A DNA stretch of 64,000 nucleotides from Nocardia sp. (lineage in GTDB: Bacteria; Actinomycetota; Actinomycetes; Mycobacteriales; Mycobacteriaceae), in the NCBI RefSeq assembly GCF_025465275.1, contig NZ_JAODNK010000043.1, positions 1 to 64,000 of the forward strand, given 5' to 3'. Made by a program: the position numbers and the translations under genes. Shown in pieces: positions 47,101 to 56,101 of the stretch. Positions within the stretch are counted from its first letter, which is position 1. Every line of letters begins with the position of its first letter. The notes beneath the pieces are model-generated. The model was not told the origin of the DNA. It saw only the letters and a list, made by a program, of their open reading frames with translations, and made no database searches.

Positions 47101-47761
47101 CCAGGGTGATGATCGGTCCCGGCATGGTGGCCGAGAACAGCATGGTCTGCCGCTGGTCCGGAACCATATTGAGGATGCGCTCGATATCGGGCAGGAAGCC
47201 CAGATCGAGCATTTCATCGGCCTCGTCCAGGACCAGGACCTGGACCTTGCCGAGGATCAGGTGTTGCTGTTCCGCGAGGTCCAGCAGGCGGCCCGGGGTG
47301 CCGACGACCACATCGACACCGGCGCGCAGGGCCGCGATCTGGGTGTCGTAGGGCCGGCCGCCGTAGATGGAGGTCACCCGCAGCGGGACACCGTCCTGCG
47401 ACGTGGCGTACTTGGCGGCGTTCTCCAGATCCGAGGTGACCTGCATGCACAGCTCACGCGTCGGCACGATGACCAGCGCACGCGGGGTGCCGTCCAGCGG
47501 AATGGTCCCCGACGTGGCGGAGCCGATGCGATGCAGCAGCGGCACACCGAATCCGAAGGTCTTGCCCATGCCGGTGCGGGCCTGGCCGATGAGGTCTTCA
47601 CCGGCCAGCGCGAGCGGCAGGGTGAGTTCCTGGATGGCGAAGGTGCGTTCGATGCCCATCTCGCTGAGCGCGCGAACGATATCCGGGTTGACATTCAGTT
47701 CGGCGAAAGTGGGGGCAGTGTGGGTTTCGTCGAGCTCCGCCGTCAGTAGCGTGTCCGCCAC
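44114..47761 (-). CDS. rhlE: DEAD-box RNA helicase RhlE with giant Ala/Lys-rich tail
   Basis: About 1215 residues. The helicase core is residues 1-400: Q motif TFAELNVNPDIVRAL...FAIQELTLP, Walker A ARTGMGKT, DEAD box VLDEADEM near residue 178, FSATMPG, ARGIDI and HRIGRTGRAGR near 357. From about residue 440 to the end (roughly 775 residues) the protein is low complexity: Arg-rich patches, then dozens of degenerate units like AEPVKAPARKKAAKA resembling histone H1-like tails. GTG 47761 is preferred (AGGAG 6 bases upstream); the frame is open to 47968 with alternatives CTG 47794 and GTG 47833. Confidence 0.93.
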   Translation of the reverse strand: MADTLLTAELDETHTAPTFAELNVNPDIVRALSEMGIERTFAIQELTLPLALAGEDLIGQARTGMGKTFGFGVPLLHRIGSATSGTIPLDGTPRALVIVPTRELCMQVTSDLENAAKYATSQDGVPLRVTSIYGGRPYDTQIAALRAGVDVVVGTPGRLLDLAEQQHLILGKVQVLVLDEADEMLDLGFLPDIERILNMVPDQRQTMLFSATMPGPIITLARTFLNRPTHIRAEEPHDSTITDRITQFAYRAHALDKSELVARILQAETRGATMIFARTKRTAQKVADDLAERGFSVGAVHGDLGQVQREKALKKFREGKIDVLVATDVAARGIDIDDVTHVINYQCPEDEKTYVHRIGRTGRAGRSGVAVTFVDWDELRRWASIDQALKLGIPEPVETYSSSKHLFEELGIPAGTTGIVRKRPVVREEEAVVVEREPRAPRNRNRKRTRGAHTGEAGFEVNTVETDSTAPEGNSANAEGSSERPGRRRRRRGRGGADTAAVNGAGSGAVTGDGAAQADTARAVTEAAPPSDTDGVRSEGRSRKRNRRGRGRGQADTNGSGSTTEVSDNSGTESGSVVSDHTAEVPAVAETAGTAIAFSHATESPAAVTADSTEPAKRSARTRTRRSGSDETVRSTADTNGAADATADAATVAVSDGTAASVAAPVNSTAATNGSAEAAAEPAKRTRTRRAKGSTGTGNGSADALGTSTGDSHAADVVVNSTATAVDSAEATAPAKRTRRTAKTAVDTAAVEATAAATAAEAPVVTAPAAGVTTADAGVVTADVAAPVQRAGRRRASRPALAPGDVATDTAAAASDSTIAADTVEATASEPVKSTGRRRASRPAQAPSDAVSGSATAAGSSVESTAVVAGGEPAPAKGRRRSASTPATESAAAANGSGELAAAAIVESAAPKRTRQSAKSAADSNPVAAEPAKRAGRTKSAAAADVSETAAAETVAAETVAAETAKAPARKKAAKAAVEVVAAEPVKTAGRKKAGKAAAEDSSTAEAVATVPAKAAGAKKSGKAAIESAAEVAAEPVKAAGRKKAAKTAEAVVAEPVKAPARKKAAAEAPAEVVVAEPVKAPARKKAGKAAEAPAEAVVAEPVKAVRKRATKPATEAAASPAVVEAAEPVKRAKRATKVAAEVAVEAEAVKAPARKRAARKVATADVEPVHAVADSAAAGNGSGETAAKRPRRRKAEVNGESSGAATDTAVAASA
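44120..46440 (-). repeat. Low-complexity coding repeats in rhlE tail
   Basis: Coding region for the Ala/Lys/Val-rich tail. Units near 44380-44960 repeat AEPVKAxxRKKAxKAA at 20-30 residue spacing; the part nearer the core is Thr/Ala/Asp-rich with scattered (K/R)RTRR clusters. Confidence 0.8.
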
Positions 47762-48271
47762 GCCCGGCTCCTGCTCTACGGTGATCTTGCTCAGGGTTCG
47801 TGCCTTCCTCGTTTTATCGCGTCTCGCGCGCACGAGGTGGGGCGGACCGGTCGGTCCGCGACGACCACTTGATCCGGGTTTCTGTCGCCGCTGCGGGATA
47901 CCCATCCGGTGATCGGACTGGCATCGACCTGGCGCGGCGGACACTGTTGCGGATCGGAGTGCGCGCACATTTTCCGTGGACTACGGCCGCCCGAGCACCG
48001 GTTCACGGTGTATCCGGCAAACTCGTTCGGGCGAAAATTTCCGTTGTCTGCGGAGATTGTAGCGTGATACGGTCTTCGCCCCTTTTTCCGCCACCGCAAT
48101 TGGCCGGCGGGATAACGCTGGTAGGCGCGATTGCGACATATCGCCGCCGCCTCGAGGGAACTTCGCAGCCGCGTTAAGGATTGCGCCGCACCACAATTGG
48201 CCCGCAGGTCCAGTATACCCGGCCTGGTCGACAGTTGGATTGCTCACATAGGTGTTACAAGCTGTAGCAGT
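47762..48271. other. Divergent region between rhlE and alpha/beta hydrolase
   Basis: 510 bp with no convincing gene. A palindrome GCGGACC-GGTC-GGTCCGC (47842-47859) lies 81-98 bases upstream of the rhlE start and could form a hairpin in a long rhlE leader. The remainder presumably holds both promoters. Confidence 0.5.
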
Positions 48272-49348
48272 ATGTGCGAAGTTGTGCGAGTGAGCTTGGC
48301 AGACACCGTGAGCACCGCCGCACGCAATGCGTGGGCCCTGACCTTCGGCACCGGCATCGGTGAACCCGAATCCACCCCGTCGACGGTGGTATCGGTCGCA
48401 CCGCATCGGGAGTTGCGCCGCTACGACGGTATCGACGCGGACTTTCCGGCCGGTGCCGGGGTGGACGATCCGGCCGTACTGCTGGTGCCGCCGCTGGCCG
48501 CGCCCGCCTTCTGCTTCGATCTGCGCCCCGACCAGAGCATGGCGCGCTTCCTGCGCGACACCGGCCGGGCCACCTACCTGGTCGATTACGGCGATATCGG
48601 CTTCGAGGACCGCCGCATGGGCTTCGAGGACTGGATCGACGACCTCCTGCCCGAGTCCATCCGGCAGGTCTCCGCCGATCGTGGCGGCCGCCCGGTCGAT
48701 CTGGTGGGCTGGTCCATCGGCGGCGTCTTGGCGCTGCTGACCGCCGCCGCGGATCAGACGCTGCCGATCCGTTCCATCACCGCCGTCGGCGCACCGCTGA
48801 GCTACGACCACATGGTGGGCGTGCGGGAACTGCGCGCACTGGCCCGGCTGGACGGCGGCCGCACCGCCACCGCCGCCATTCGCGCCACCGGCGGCGTCTC
48901 CGCGCAGCTGACCCGCATCGCCTACCGCGCCACCGCGTGGGACCGGGAACTCAAGCGCCCCTTCTTCATTGCGAGCAATCTGGCCGATACCGCGACGCTG
49001 GCGCGCATGGAAACCATCGACCGTTTCCAGAATTCGCTGCCCGGCTATCCGGGCCGGTTCTACAACCAGCTGTGGGGCCGGTTCATGTTGAACAACGATA
49101 TCGGCAAGGGCGTAGTGCACTTCGGCGATCGTCGCATCGCCCTCGCCGATGTCACCGTGCCGGTGCTGCTGGTCGGCGGACCTGCCGATGTGATCACCCC
49201 CGCCGCGGCGGTGGAGCACGGCCGCACCACGCTGACCGGATCGCCGGAGGTGCGATACGAGACCGCACCCGGTTCCCACCTCGGCCTGCTCTCGGCTCGC
49301 GACACCACCTGGACCTACCTCGACAAGTTCCTCCGCGATCAGTCCTAG
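48272..49348 (+). CDS. Alpha/beta-fold hydrolase, PHA synthase-like
   Basis: About 358 residues. The nucleophile elbow is LVGWSIGG (Ser in the GxSxG position, where PHA synthases usually have Cys), the acid is in GGPADVITP and the His in PGSHLGLLS. LLVPPLAAPAFCFDLRPDQSMARFLRDTGRATYLVDYG resembles the N-terminal part of PhaC-type enzymes. It may be a lipase/esterase or acyltransferase. Start unclear: ATG 48272, GTG 48284 and GTG 48290 are all close. Its TAG stop overlaps the TAG stop of the convergent gene in the 4 bases CTAG. Confidence 0.8.
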   Translation: MCEVVRVSLADTVSTAARNAWALTFGTGIGEPESTPSTVVSVAPHRELRRYDGIDADFPAGAGVDDPAVLLVPPLAAPAFCFDLRPDQSMARFLRDTGRATYLVDYGDIGFEDRRMGFEDWIDDLLPESIRQVSADRGGRPVDLVGWSIGGVLALLTAAADQTLPIRSITAVGAPLSYDHMVGVRELRALARLDGGRTATAAIRATGGVSAQLTRIAYRATAWDRELKRPFFIASNLADTATLARMETIDRFQNSLPGYPGRFYNQLWGRFMLNNDIGKGVVHFGDRRIALADVTVPVLLVGGPADVITPAAAVEHGRTTLTGSPEVRYETAPGSHLGLLSARDTTWTYLDKFLRDQS

Positions 49349-50100
49349 ATCCCGGGAATCGTTGGGAACGGCCGTATTTCGGGCCAGGACTGCCGATTCA
49401 GTGTGCCCAGGGTGTATTTGGCGACCAGCACATCGGTGATCTGCCGGGCGATGAGTTCGAAGGTCTTCGCATTGTCCGAGACGACCTGCATCCAGTCGGA
49501 CATGCGCACGAGCGAGATATTGGCCGGCGTCGCGCCCGGTCCGTCTCCCGGGCCGGGGCCGGGCGGCGGCCAGTGCGTGGCCAAGTGGCCGAGAGCATCG
49601 TTGAACTCGGAGACCTTCTTCACCGGCACCGGCACAGACACCATGGGACTGGGCAGATCGATGAGGATGAAGTGCTCGTTCCCGGGATTCGTCGGGACAG
49701 AATTCGGAATGGAATTGACCAGCCGATAGATGTCCTCGATCAGCGGCCCGACACCGGTACCGGTGATCAGATCATCGAGTCCGATCCAGATGATGTGCAG
49801 CGTCTGCCCGGTGAACCGGTGCTGCGCGGTGCGCGCCTTCGTTTTCGCCGTCAACGCCCGGCGGGCCGCGATGTATTCGGCCACTTGATCTTTCAAACAG
49901 CAGAGCGCGAAGGCGCCGCCCACGGCATAGTTGGCATAGCGCACGGGCGCGAGATTCGCGGTGTGGGTGCCGAGCACCGGTGAGCCGTCGGTGCGGCTCC
50001 GTTGCGGTTCGCCGCCTATCCATTCGACCAGGAAATCGGCCCAGTTCTCGCCGTCCAGGCAGTCGCCGAGGACTACCAGGTTCTGAATTGCGGATGGCAT
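49345..50100 (-). CDS. SGNH/GDSL-hydrolase-like protein with altered active site
   Basis: 251 residues. The architecture follows the thermolabile-haemolysin/PlaA type: VVLGDCLDGENWADFLVEWIGG at the N-terminus, then NYAVGGAFA, IIWIGLDDLI, and SWPEIRPFPTI at the end. In active members these read GDSLSDNG, NFAVGGA, GxND and WDxxHPT, so Ser appears replaced by Cys, block III Asn by Asp, and the Asp/His pair by Pro and Arg. It may be a non-catalytic relative. ATG 50100 has GGAG upstream; the frame is open to 50208. Confidence 0.68.
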   Translation of the reverse strand: MPSAIQNLVVLGDCLDGENWADFLVEWIGGEPQRSRTDGSPVLGTHTANLAPVRYANYAVGGAFALCCLKDQVAEYIAARRALTAKTKARTAQHRFTGQTLHIIWIGLDDLITGTGVGPLIEDIYRLVNSIPNSVPTNPGNEHFILIDLPSPMVSVPVPVKKVSEFNDALGHLATHWPPPGPGPGDGPGATPANISLVRMSDWMQVVSDNAKTFELIARQITDVLVAKYTLGTLNRQSWPEIRPFPTIPGI

Positions 50101-50206
50101 GGAGTTCTCCAGTGGCGCAAGGCCTTCCGAATATTTCGAGGGTACGCCGCGCAATGTCTCGCCGATGGGTGATTGGCGTTCAGGAACGCGGACTAGGGTG
50201 GGGGCC

Positions 50207-50908
50207 ATGGGAGCAAACTCGTCTACTGCGCTGGGCGCCGCGTCGGAATCGGCCGACGACCGGGTCGCCGCCAGTCACCCCGGAGTCACCGACCTTTTCG
50301 CGGTTCTCGCCTACGGTGAGATCTCCGCCTTCTATCGTCTGGCCGAAGAGGCGAAACTTTCGCCCTCACTGCGCGGCAAGGTCGCCGTCGCCAAGATGGC
50401 CGCCAATGAAATGGGCCATTTCGAGACGCTCGAACTGGCACTCGCCGCCCGTGGCGCCGAAGTATTCGACGCCATGGCCCCGTTCGTCCGCGCCCTGGAC
50501 GCCTATCACGCCTCCACCGACCCCTCCACCTGGTTGGAGTCGATGGTCAAGTTCTATGTCGGTGACGGTATCGCCGCCGACTTCTATACCGAGATCGCCG
50601 GCGCCCTGGCTCCCGAGGTCGCCGATGTGGTGCGCGATGTGCTGGCCGAGACCAGCCATTCGGAATTCGTCATCGAAGAGGTGCGCACCGCGGTCGAGCA
50701 GAATCGCTCCGAGCGCGACCGGCTCACCCTGTGGGGACGCCGCCTGCTCGGTGAGGCCATCACCCAGGCGCAGTACGTCATGGCCCAGCGCGACGAGCTG
50801 ACCGAACTGGTGCTCACCGCGACCGGAGACTTGAACGGCATCGCCGTGCTCTTCGAGCACATGCAGGACAGCCACGCCGAGCGCATGCGCGTCCTGGGTT
50901 TGGGTTAG
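50207..50908 (+). CDS. Ferritin-like protein (MiaE-like fold)
   Basis: 233 residues, mostly helical. YGEISAFYRLAEEAKLSPSLRGKVAVAKMAANEMGHFETLEL contains the ExxH-type pair of a ferritin-like metal site (Glu in YGEISAF, EMGH), and VLAETSHSEFVIEEV supplies a second set. The fold matches the tRNA-hydroxylase-like family found next to rhlE in mycobacteria (Rv3210c). Substrate unknown. ATG 50207 has TAGGGT (50194-50199) 7 bases upstream, suggesting a leaderless mRNA. Confidence 0.82.
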   Translation: MGANSSTALGAASESADDRVAASHPGVTDLFAVLAYGEISAFYRLAEEAKLSPSLRGKVAVAKMAANEMGHFETLELALAARGAEVFDAMAPFVRALDAYHASTDPSTWLESMVKFYVGDGIAADFYTEIAGALAPEVADVVRDVLAETSHSEFVIEEVRTAVEQNRSERDRLTLWGRRLLGEAITQAQYVMAQRDELTELVLTATGDLNGIAVLFEHMQDSHAERMRVLGLG

Positions 50909-50925
50909 CGACCCCCTCCCGAAAC

Positions 50926-50960
50926 AAGTTGCCCCGCTGAGATTCTCAGCGGGGCAACTT
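50926..50960 (+). terminator. Terminator of ferritin-like gene
   Basis: AAGTTGCCCCGCTGA / TCAGCGGGGCAACTT, 15-bp perfect arms with a 5-base loop, 17 bases past the stop. Its right arm merges with the start of family A copy 6. Confidence 0.85.
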
Positions 50961-51078
50961 ATTTCGCAAGGGCTGGGTAACTCCCCGGGTACGGGCAAAA
51001 GCGCCCCACTCGCTACCCGCCAGTCCGCAACGCAAGTCTTCCGGCACTATCCGGTCGGCAAAAGGTTCGGAGAGGCGG
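50958..51078 (+). repeat. Dispersed repeat family A, copy 6
   Basis: 121-bp copy, first bases CTTATTTCGCAAGGGCTGGG, then TAACTCCCC, ending CAAAAGGTTCGGAGAGGCGG. Lies between the convergent ferritin-like and TB9.4 genes. Confidence 0.83.
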
Positions 51079-51102
51079 GGGAGTGCAATTGCTTTGTGCT
51101 CG

Positions 51103-51330
51103 TCAGACGGCGGCGAAGCCGACCCGGCCGGCGGCCGCAGCGCCGATCTCGACGTACGCGACCTTGTTGGCCTGGATCAGGTACTTGCGGCCCTTCTCGT
51201 CGGTCAGCGCCACTACGCCGGTCTCGCCCTGCAGTGCACCGGAAACCAGTGCCTCCACCTCGGCGGGCGTCTGCGAGCTGTTGATGATCAGCTCACGTGG
51301 GCTATCCGAAATACCGATCTTGACCTCCAC
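51103..51330 (-). CDS. DUF3107 protein, TB9.4-like
   Basis: 75 residues beginning MEVKIGISDSPRELII and containing GVVALTDEKGRKYLIQANKVAYVEIG, the pattern of the small conserved mycobacterial antigen TB9.4 (Rv3208A). GTG 51330 is the start: GGAGG lies 6 bases upstream and the homologue begins MEVKIG; an in-frame TTG two codons earlier directly abuts the Shine-Dalgarno and is less likely. Function unknown. Confidence 0.88.
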   Translation of the reverse strand: MEVKIGISDSPRELIINSSQTPAEVEALVSGALQGETGVVALTDEKGRKYLIQANKVAYVEIGAAAAGRVGFAAV

Positions 51331-51432
51331 GGCCAACCTCCGAACCTAGAGTCCTGTGCTGTCCACGCCAAGGCTAGTGCAGCCGCATGGAGCTCCGGCA
51401 GACACCGCCCTGCGCTCTGAGCGAACGAGCCT

Positions 51433-52320
<888 letters not shown>

Positions 52321-52411
52321 TCACAAATGTGAAGCACTTGTCCCGATTTGTGAGATCTGTCGCTGTCCGTGCGACGGCAGCTGACCGCGTCCGCGCGCTC
52401 TGTGAGAGTCT

Positions 52412-53593
52412 GTGAGCGTGACCGACGATGGGGGCAGATACTCCGGCGGGCGCGATTCACGCCGACCCGTAGCAGCCGGTGCGCCACGCCCAGCGGTTTC
52501 CGGTGGCTCGAAGAGTGCATCGAAACGAAAAGGCAGACCGACCGGCCCGATTTACGATCCGCTCGGTTTGTACGCCGAGCGCGGCGAACCGCAGCCCGGA
52601 CAATCCGGACTTCCGGCGACCATCGGCGACCGTCTGCCGCTCCCGCACGAACCGCTGCGGGCCAGTTGGGACCCGACCGCGACACCCGACGATGCCCGCA
52701 CCCGTGAGCGCCCGGACCGTGAGGCCAAGAAGCAGAGCGGGCTCGGCCGCTTCGTCTCCACTTACGGCTGGCGTGCCTACGCGCTGCCGGTACTGCTGGC
52801 GGTCACGGTGCTGGTGGCGGTGGACGCCTTCCGCAGCGGCCCGGACAGTGTCGCGGATCTGCCCGGTTTCGGCCGGCTGAGCGATCACACCGACAAGCCC
52901 GCCGGGATCATCGGCGGTGCGCCCAAGGGCGACGGCAAGTTCGCCGCCGACCTGCCCACCGGCGCGGTGCCCGGCGGCGGCCCGTACACCGATATCGGTA
53001 CGGGCGCTTGGCATGTGGTGCCGGGCAGCACCGGCCAGGTGGGCACCGGTTCCGAGCACGTCTTCTCCTACACGGTGGAGATCGAGGACGGCGTGGACAC
53101 CTCCAGCCTCGGAGGTGACGATGCGATCGGCCATATGGTCGATGCCACGCTGTCGAATCCCAAGAGCTGGACCCATGATTCGCGCTTCGGCTTCCACCGC
53201 ATCGACAACGGCAATCCGGATTTCCGCGTCTCACTCACCTCGCGCGACACCACGCGCAAGGCCTGCGGATTCGAAATCCCCATCGACTCCTCCTGCTACA
53301 ACACCGATCTCGGTCGCGTGGTGCTCTCGGAGGTGCGCTGGGTGCGCGGCGCACTGGCCTTCGAAGGTGATGTCGGCTCGTACCGGCAGTACCAGATCAA
53401 CCACGAGGTCGGCCACGCCATCGGCTATCACGAGCATCAGCCGTGTGAGACCGACGGCGGCTTGGCCCCGGTGATGATGCAGCAGACCTTCGGCACCCGC
53501 AATAACGACATCGCGACCCTGGACCCCGCGGGCGTCGTGCCCATGGACGGCAAGAAGTGCCGCTTCAACCCCTGGCCGTACCCGCGCGGTTAG
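52412..53593 (+). CDS. DUF3152 membrane-anchored zinc metalloprotease-like protein (Rv3207c-like)
   Basis: 393 residues. A Pro-rich cytoplasmic part of about 105 residues, one membrane helix (about 108-127, ALPVLLAVTVLVAVDAF) and an exported catalytic domain. The zinc motif HEVGHAIGYHEH begins at residue 331, an HExxHxxGxxH metzincin-like signature, followed by PVMMQQ, a possible Met-turn. Cys residues (ACGFEIP, SSCYN, QPCET, KKCRF) suggest disulfides. GTG 52412 or GTG 52418 could start it. Confidence 0.85.
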   Translation: MSVTDDGGRYSGGRDSRRPVAAGAPRPAVSGGSKSASKRKGRPTGPIYDPLGLYAERGEPQPGQSGLPATIGDRLPLPHEPLRASWDPTATPDDARTRERPDREAKKQSGLGRFVSTYGWRAYALPVLLAVTVLVAVDAFRSGPDSVADLPGFGRLSDHTDKPAGIIGGAPKGDGKFAADLPTGAVPGGGPYTDIGTGAWHVVPGSTGQVGTGSEHVFSYTVEIEDGVDTSSLGGDDAIGHMVDATLSNPKSWTHDSRFGFHRIDNGNPDFRVSLTSRDTTRKACGFEIPIDSSCYNTDLGRVVLSEVRWVRGALAFEGDVGSYRQYQINHEVGHAIGYHEHQPCETDGGLAPVMMQQTFGTRNNDIATLDPAGVVPMDGKKCRFNPWPYPRG

Positions 53594-53761
53594 GCCCGGT
53601 CCCCGCTGCCGCATTCGGGAACTGAAAGAGATCAGGCGGAGGGCTGGCCCGGGAGTATCGGCTCGGCAGGTGCGACCTAGGCTGGGGAAGAACGGCCCGG
53701 TCCTCGGTGTTGCACGTGTGGCCGCGAGTAGTCGGCGAATTCGATTGAGGAGTCCGCAAGC

Positions 53762-54949
53762 GTGACAGCATCGCATCAGTCCCTGCCGCCCCTGGTGGAA
53801 CCGGCCGCGGAGCTGACCAAGGACGAGGTCGCCCGCTACAGCCGCCATCTGATCATTCCCGATCTCGGGGTGGATGGGCAGAAACGTTTGAAGAACGCCC
53901 GGGTGCTGGTGATCGGCGCCGGTGGCCTCGGTTCCCCGGCCCTGCTGTATCTGGCGGCCGCCGGTGTGGGCACGCTCGGCATCGTCGAGTTCGACGAGGT
54001 GGACGCCTCCAATCTGCAGCGGCAGATCATTCACGGCGAATCCGATATCGGCCGTTCCAAGGCCGACAGCGCGCGTGATTCGATTCTGGAGATCAACTCC
54101 GGAATCACCGTGCGGCTGCACAAGATTCGCCTCGAGCCCGAGAACGCCATCGAGCTGTTCGAGCAGTACGACCTGATCGTGGACGGCACCGATAATTTCG
54201 CCACCCGCTACCTGGTCAACGATGCCGCGGTACTCGCACACAAGCCGTACGTGTGGGGCTCGATCTACCGGTTCGAGGGTCAGGTATCGGTGTTCTGGGA
54301 GGACGCCCCCGACGGTCGTGGCCTCAACTACCGCGATCTGTACCCCGAAGCGCCGCCGCCGGGCATGGTCCCGTCCTGCGCCGAGGGCGGCGTACTGGGC
54401 GTGCTGTGCGCGTCCATCGGCTCGATCATGGTGACCGAGGCGATCAAGCTGCTCACCGGTATCGGTGACCCGCTGCTGGGCCGCCTCATGGTCTACGACG
54501 CACTCGATATGACCTACCGGACCATCAAGCTGCGCCGCGATCCCGAGCGGCAGCCGATCACCGAACTCATCGACTACGACGCCTTCTGCGGCGTGGTGTC
54601 CGAGGAAGGTCAGCTGGCGGCCATCGGTTCCACCATCACCGCCCGCGAGCTCAAGGAAATGCTCGACGCGGGCAAGGATGTGGCGATCATCGACGTGCGC
54701 GAGCCCGTGGAGTGGGACATCGTCCGCATCGAGGGCGCGACCCTGATCCCGAAGGACCGCATCCTCACCGGTGAGGCGCTGGCCGAGCTCCCGCAGAACC
54801 GCCCGATCGTGCTGCACTGCAAGACCGGTATCCGTTCCGCGGAAGCCCTTGCCGCACTCAAGAACGCGGGCTTCTCCGACGCCACCCACCTGCAGGGCGG
54901 CATCATCGCCTGGGCCAACCAGGTAGATCCCTCGCTCCCCGTCTACTGA
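53762..54949 (+). CDS. moeZ: MoeZ: adenylyltransferase/sulfurtransferase
   Basis: 395 residues in two parts. The E1-like ThiF/MoeB domain (about 20-270) shows the nucleotide loop VIGAGGLGSPA, then DASNLQRQI and VDGTDNFATRY. The C-terminal rhodanese domain has its active Cys near residue 352 in LHCKTGIRSAEA. MoeZ activates and sulfurates carrier proteins for molybdopterin, thiamine, cysteine (CysO) or thiolated cofactors. No paired CxxC zinc motif is visible, unlike E. coli MoeB. GTG 53762 has GAGGAG 10 bases upstream. Relevant here because nitrate reductase needs molybdenum cofactor. Confidence 0.93.
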   Translation: MTASHQSLPPLVEPAAELTKDEVARYSRHLIIPDLGVDGQKRLKNARVLVIGAGGLGSPALLYLAAAGVGTLGIVEFDEVDASNLQRQIIHGESDIGRSKADSARDSILEINSGITVRLHKIRLEPENAIELFEQYDLIVDGTDNFATRYLVNDAAVLAHKPYVWGSIYRFEGQVSVFWEDAPDGRGLNYRDLYPEAPPPGMVPSCAEGGVLGVLCASIGSIMVTEAIKLLTGIGDPLLGRLMVYDALDMTYRTIKLRRDPERQPITELIDYDAFCGVVSEEGQLAAIGSTITARELKEMLDAGKDVAIIDVREPVEWDIVRIEGATLIPKDRILTGEALAELPQNRPIVLHCKTGIRSAEALAALKNAGFSDATHLQGGIIAWANQVDPSLPVY

Positions 54950-54980
54950 CCAGCCCCGTCCTGCGGTGCTGACCCACTCC

Positions 54981-55012
54981 GTCATCCCGGCATGCTTTTG
55001 GCCGGGATCCAC
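54981..55012 (+). repeat. Family C repeat, single copy
   Basis: GTCATCCCGGCATGCTTTTG followed by GCCGGGATCCAC, in the gap after moeZ. Best-preserved single copy of the element seen at 11020-11107. Confidence 0.7.
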
Positions 55013-55171
55013 GGTGACCAACCGCGTCACCCGGAGATTTCGGCCGAAACAGCGCCGGAATCGCGAAGGGGCAGAACGTCGTCGGATGCTGCCGGCACTC
55101 GGGCAATGAGACCGAGCGGTCGCCCGGCGCGGCATCCGATTCGGTATGTGTTGCGGCGGTAGCGTACGCGC

Positions 55172-56032
55172 GTGACCATGACTGCTGTGGAACCTCCCGA
55201 GCACGTGCGCGCGACCTTCGGGTTGCGTGAGGTCGCGCCGGTTCCGCTGGGGAACTGGGACGGCGGCTGGCGGTGCGGCGATGTGGTGCTGAGCCCGGTG
55301 ACCGACCATGCGCGTGCGGCATGGTCGGCGAAGGTGCGTGAGACCTTGCGGGTGGACGGGCTGCGTTTGGCCCGCCCCGTGCGAGCCACCGACGGTCGAT
55401 ATGTTGTCTCCGGCTGGCGTGGTGACACTTACCTGGACGGCGTGCCGGAGCCGCGGCACGACGAGGTGGTGTCGCTGTCGCTGCGACTGCACAAGGTGAC
55501 GCAGCAGCTGGAACGCCCGCGGTTCCTGGCGCAGGCGCCGGTCGCACCGTGGGTGGATGTCGATGTCTTCGCCGCGGCCGATCGCGCCGCCTGGGAGGCG
55601 GTGCCGCTGCGCAGCCTCAAGGTCGGCGGCATGCTGCCCGCCACCTCACCCGACGGTGACCGCAGCCTGCACCTGATCACTCAGCTCTCGACCCTGCGCA
55701 AGCCGGTGGCGACGCCGCCGCAGCTGGTGCACGGCGATCTCTTCGGCACCGTGCTGTTCGCCGGCGGCGGGCTCGCGCCCGGTCTCACCGATATCACCCC
55801 GTACTGGCGGCCAGCCCCCTGGGCCGCGGCGGTGATAGTGGTCGACGCGCTGTCGTGGGGCGGCGCCGACGACGGACTGCTGGAGCGCTGGGGGAGTCTG
55901 CCCGAGTGGCCGCAAATGCTGGTGCGCGCGGTCATGTTCCGCCTCGCGGTGCATGCGCTGCACCCCCGCTCGACCCCGGAGGCCTTCCCGGGCCTGGGCC
56001 GCACCGCCGATCGAATCCGCCTGCTGCTGTAG
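55172..56032 (+). CDS. TIGR02569-type conserved protein (Rv3205c-like)
   Basis: 286 residues, distantly like aminoglycoside/choline kinases: LVHGDLFGTVLFAGG resembles the catalytic HGDxxxxN loop, though the usual Asn is not evident, and GLTDITPYWRPAPWAAAVIVVDALSWG follows. Kinase activity is therefore doubtful. It follows moeZ as in mycobacteria. GTG 55172 has TAGCGT (55160-55165) 6 bases upstream, suggesting a leaderless start. Confidence 0.82.
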   Translation: MTMTAVEPPEHVRATFGLREVAPVPLGNWDGGWRCGDVVLSPVTDHARAAWSAKVRETLRVDGLRLARPVRATDGRYVVSGWRGDTYLDGVPEPRHDEVVSLSLRLHKVTQQLERPRFLAQAPVAPWVDVDVFAAADRAAWEAVPLRSLKVGGMLPATSPDGDRSLHLITQLSTLRKPVATPPQLVHGDLFGTVLFAGGGLAPGLTDITPYWRPAPWAAAVIVVDALSWGGADDGLLERWGSLPEWPQMLVRAVMFRLAVHALHPRSTPEAFPGLGRTADRIRLLL

Positions 56033-56048
56033 GCGAATCCGCCGAAAC

Positions 56049-56085
56049 GACTGTCGCGCCGAGCGAATTGCTCGGCGCGACAGTC
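56049..56085. terminator. Bidirectional terminator
   Basis: Perfect 16-bp arms GACTGTCGCGCCGAGC / GCTCGGCGCGACAGTC with a 5-base loop between the convergent genes ending at 56032 and 56102. Confidence 0.87.
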
Positions 56086-56101
56086 ATTTCCAGACGAAGT
56101 G

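Noticed and set aside
42755..47749. 1664-residue open frame on the forward strand, full of Gly/Arg/Leu
   Set aside because: It is the antisense shadow of rhlE and neighbours; low-complexity high-GC coding opens the opposite frame. It crosses several unrelated real genes and has no domain.
51083..51349. Forward-strand frame opposite TB9.4
   Set aside because: TB9.4 on the reverse strand has a clear start, ribosome site and known pattern.
52321..52332. TCACA-AA-TGTGA palindrome upstream of the DUF3152 gene as a CRP site
   Set aside because: The half-sites face the wrong way and the spacer is 2, not 6, so it does not match the CRP consensus.
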